A stretch of 6,989 nucleotides of DNA from Spartobacteria bacterium (lineage in GTDB: Bacteria; Verrucomicrobiota; Verrucomicrobiia; Chthoniobacterales; UBA6821), in the NCBI GenBank assembly GCA_947466005.1, contig CANIBV010000084.1, forward strand, positions 1 through 6,989. Direction: 5' to 3'. Within the stretch, counting starts at the first letter, position 1, and every line of letters starts with the position of its first letter. The notes under the pieces are model-generated. The model had not been told where the DNA came from. It saw only the letters and a list, made by a program, of their open reading frames with translations, and did not search any database. The position numbers and the translations under genes are program-made. Positions 6,091 through 6,989 of the stretch are shown one piece after another.

Positions 6091-6989
6091 TCAGGAAGCA
6101 CGCGGCGTGAACGTAGCCCGGAAAGAGTCTTTAGGCCTGAGTGTGAAGAGGGTGTTGAGTTCGAATTCACCGTCACATTCAACGCTGAAATCGTAGTTTC
6201 TGACAAGTGTAGCTGTTGCCAGAAGAATCTCATAAAGAGCCATCCATTTTCCGACGCACTGTCTCGGTCCGACTCCAAATGGGATGTAGGCACCGGTCGG
6301 CACATCCTTTTCAAGAAACCGCTCTGGGATAAATTCAGTGGGGTTTCTCCAATGAAGGGGGTTGCGTTGAATCACATATGGAGAAGCAAGAATGAAGTCT
6401 CCTTTGGCGATCGAGTATCCTTGGAACGTTGTCTCCCTAGTTGCCTCCCGTCCCAGGAACCAGACCGGCGGAAAGAGACGAAGTGCCTCATTCACAACGG
6501 CATAGGTATATGGAAGAGTGTTAAGAAGGTCTTTGGAATTAGGTTGTGAATCCGGAAATGATTTCTGCAACTCCTCCCTCACTTTGGAAAACTTTTCTGG
6601 GTTTTTTGCCAGCATGTAAAGCGTGGAAAAAAGACCACTGCCAGTGGAGTCAAAGCCCGCCAAGATAAGCGTGAATACAATGTTCCTAAGGTATCGGCGT
6701 TGCTCCTTCTTTGGTAATGCTTTGACGAAATCAGTAGCTAAGTAGGAAGAGACGAGATCGTGATACTGTTCCGGGTGGTCAATGTGCTGATCAATCAGCT
6801 CGTAGATCAAGGGATCAAATGATGAAAAGAGCATCTTATAATAGTCGGGTGCCAGATTTATGCGATCGGCCGAGATGTAGAAAAAAGGCACATTCCAGCT
6901 GTCTACCTTCTTAGCAGCCTCAAGAAGGGCCCGGACTTTTTTGTGATCTTTTAGAGTGAGCAGTTTGCTGAGGACTACCCGCATCGTGA
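6091..6989 (-). CDS. Cytochrome P450, C-terminal part (5' end outside window)
   Basis: This is a haem-thiolate monooxygenase that inserts oxygen into an organic substrate using electrons from a redox partner. The frame is open to the window edge, so the protein continues beyond 6989; the ATG at 6984 is probably internal. Counting from that ATG, the I-helix motif AGFDST is at 109-114, the K-helix ExxR (EALR) at 166-169, the PERF motif at 220-223, and the haem loop FGVGPRQCVG at 236-245 with Cys243 as the axial ligand. All catalytic hallmarks are intact. About 300 residues are visible of a usual 400-460, so roughly 100-160 residues are missing. No fused reductase follows the haem domain: it ends about 52 residues after Cys243, so separate ferredoxin or flavodoxin partners are required. 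The 54-nt gap to the sulfotransferase has no terminator, which supports co-transcription. The P450 subfamily and substrate are unknown; fatty-acid-type or natural-product tailoring are both possible. Confidence 0.93.
   Translation of the reverse strand, partial: TMRVVLSKLLTLKDHKKVRALLEAAKKVDSWNVPFFYISADRINLAPDYYKMLFSSFDPLIYELIDQHIDHPEQYHDLVSSYLATDFVKALPKKEQRRYLRNIVFTLILAGFDSTGSGLFSTLYMLAKNPEKFSKVREELQKSFPDSQPNSKDLLNTLPYTYAVVNEALRLFPPVWFLGREATRETTFQGYSIAKGDFILASPYVIQRNPLHWRNPTEFIPERFLEKDVPTGAYIPFGVGPRQCVGKWMALYEILLATATLVRNYDFSVECDGEFELNTLFTLRPKDSFRATFTPRAS

Noticed and set aside
6061..6549. A 162-codon plus-strand open frame opposite the P450 3' end
   Set aside because: The minus strand carries the P450 haem loop, PERF and ExxR motifs here. 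The antisense product is featureless and rich in Cys, Arg and Lys scattered without pattern.
1..6989. CRISPR arrays, tRNA or rRNA genes, insertion sequences, toxin-antitoxin or phage genes
   Set aside because: I saw no regularly spaced repeats, no cloverleaf-like sequence, no transposase or integrase motifs, and the genes found cover nearly all of the window.

Overview
The window suggests a free-living, Gram-negative-type bacterium. My best guess at phylum is Verrucomicrobiota, at low to moderate confidence. It rests on the remembered look of the TatA N-terminus (a LAFGMP..PEW lead-in before the membrane helix, then GPKKLPELARG) and on a lipoprotein-type binding protein beside core genes. No rRNA or other strong phylogenetic marker is present.

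The window has two halves. Positions 1-3951 are a plus-strand block of housekeeping genes with high G+C (sample lines 2161-2220 and 3181-3240 each count 40/60). In order it holds the 3' end of zwf (glucose-6-phosphate dehydrogenase), a good intrinsic terminator, rmuC, an orphan amino-acid-type ABC substrate-binding lipoprotein that overlaps rmuC by 4 nt, fabD, and a TatA/TatB-like translocase gene. From rmuC to the tat gene the spacing is tight (4-nt overlap, 20 nt, 22 nt) and no terminator is visible, so they may be one transcript although their functions differ.

Positions 3946-6989 are a minus-strand block with clearly lower G+C (sample lines 5581-5640 = 28/60 and 5701-5760 = 22/60). In transcription order it encodes the C-terminal two thirds of a cytochrome P450 (5' end outside the window), a PAPS-dependent sulfotransferase and a free-standing thioester-reductase-like NAD(P)H enzyme. 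The three are co-directional with gaps of 54 and 18 nt. Together they look like the distal end of a lipid or natural-product tailoring operon: oxidation, sulfation, then reduction of an acyl thioester or modification of a carbonyl. Substrate and product cannot be read from the sequence.

The halves meet tail to tail. The tat and reductase genes overlap by 6 nt at their stop codons, and the drop in G+C begins about 100 bp earlier, inside the variable tail of the tat gene. This fits an accessory cluster inserted next to the core block, with the tat tail possibly rewritten at the junction. The P450-sulfotransferase-reductase trio is the best candidate for something undescribed. All three proteins belong to recognisable families; the novelty, if any, lies in the combination and the product.
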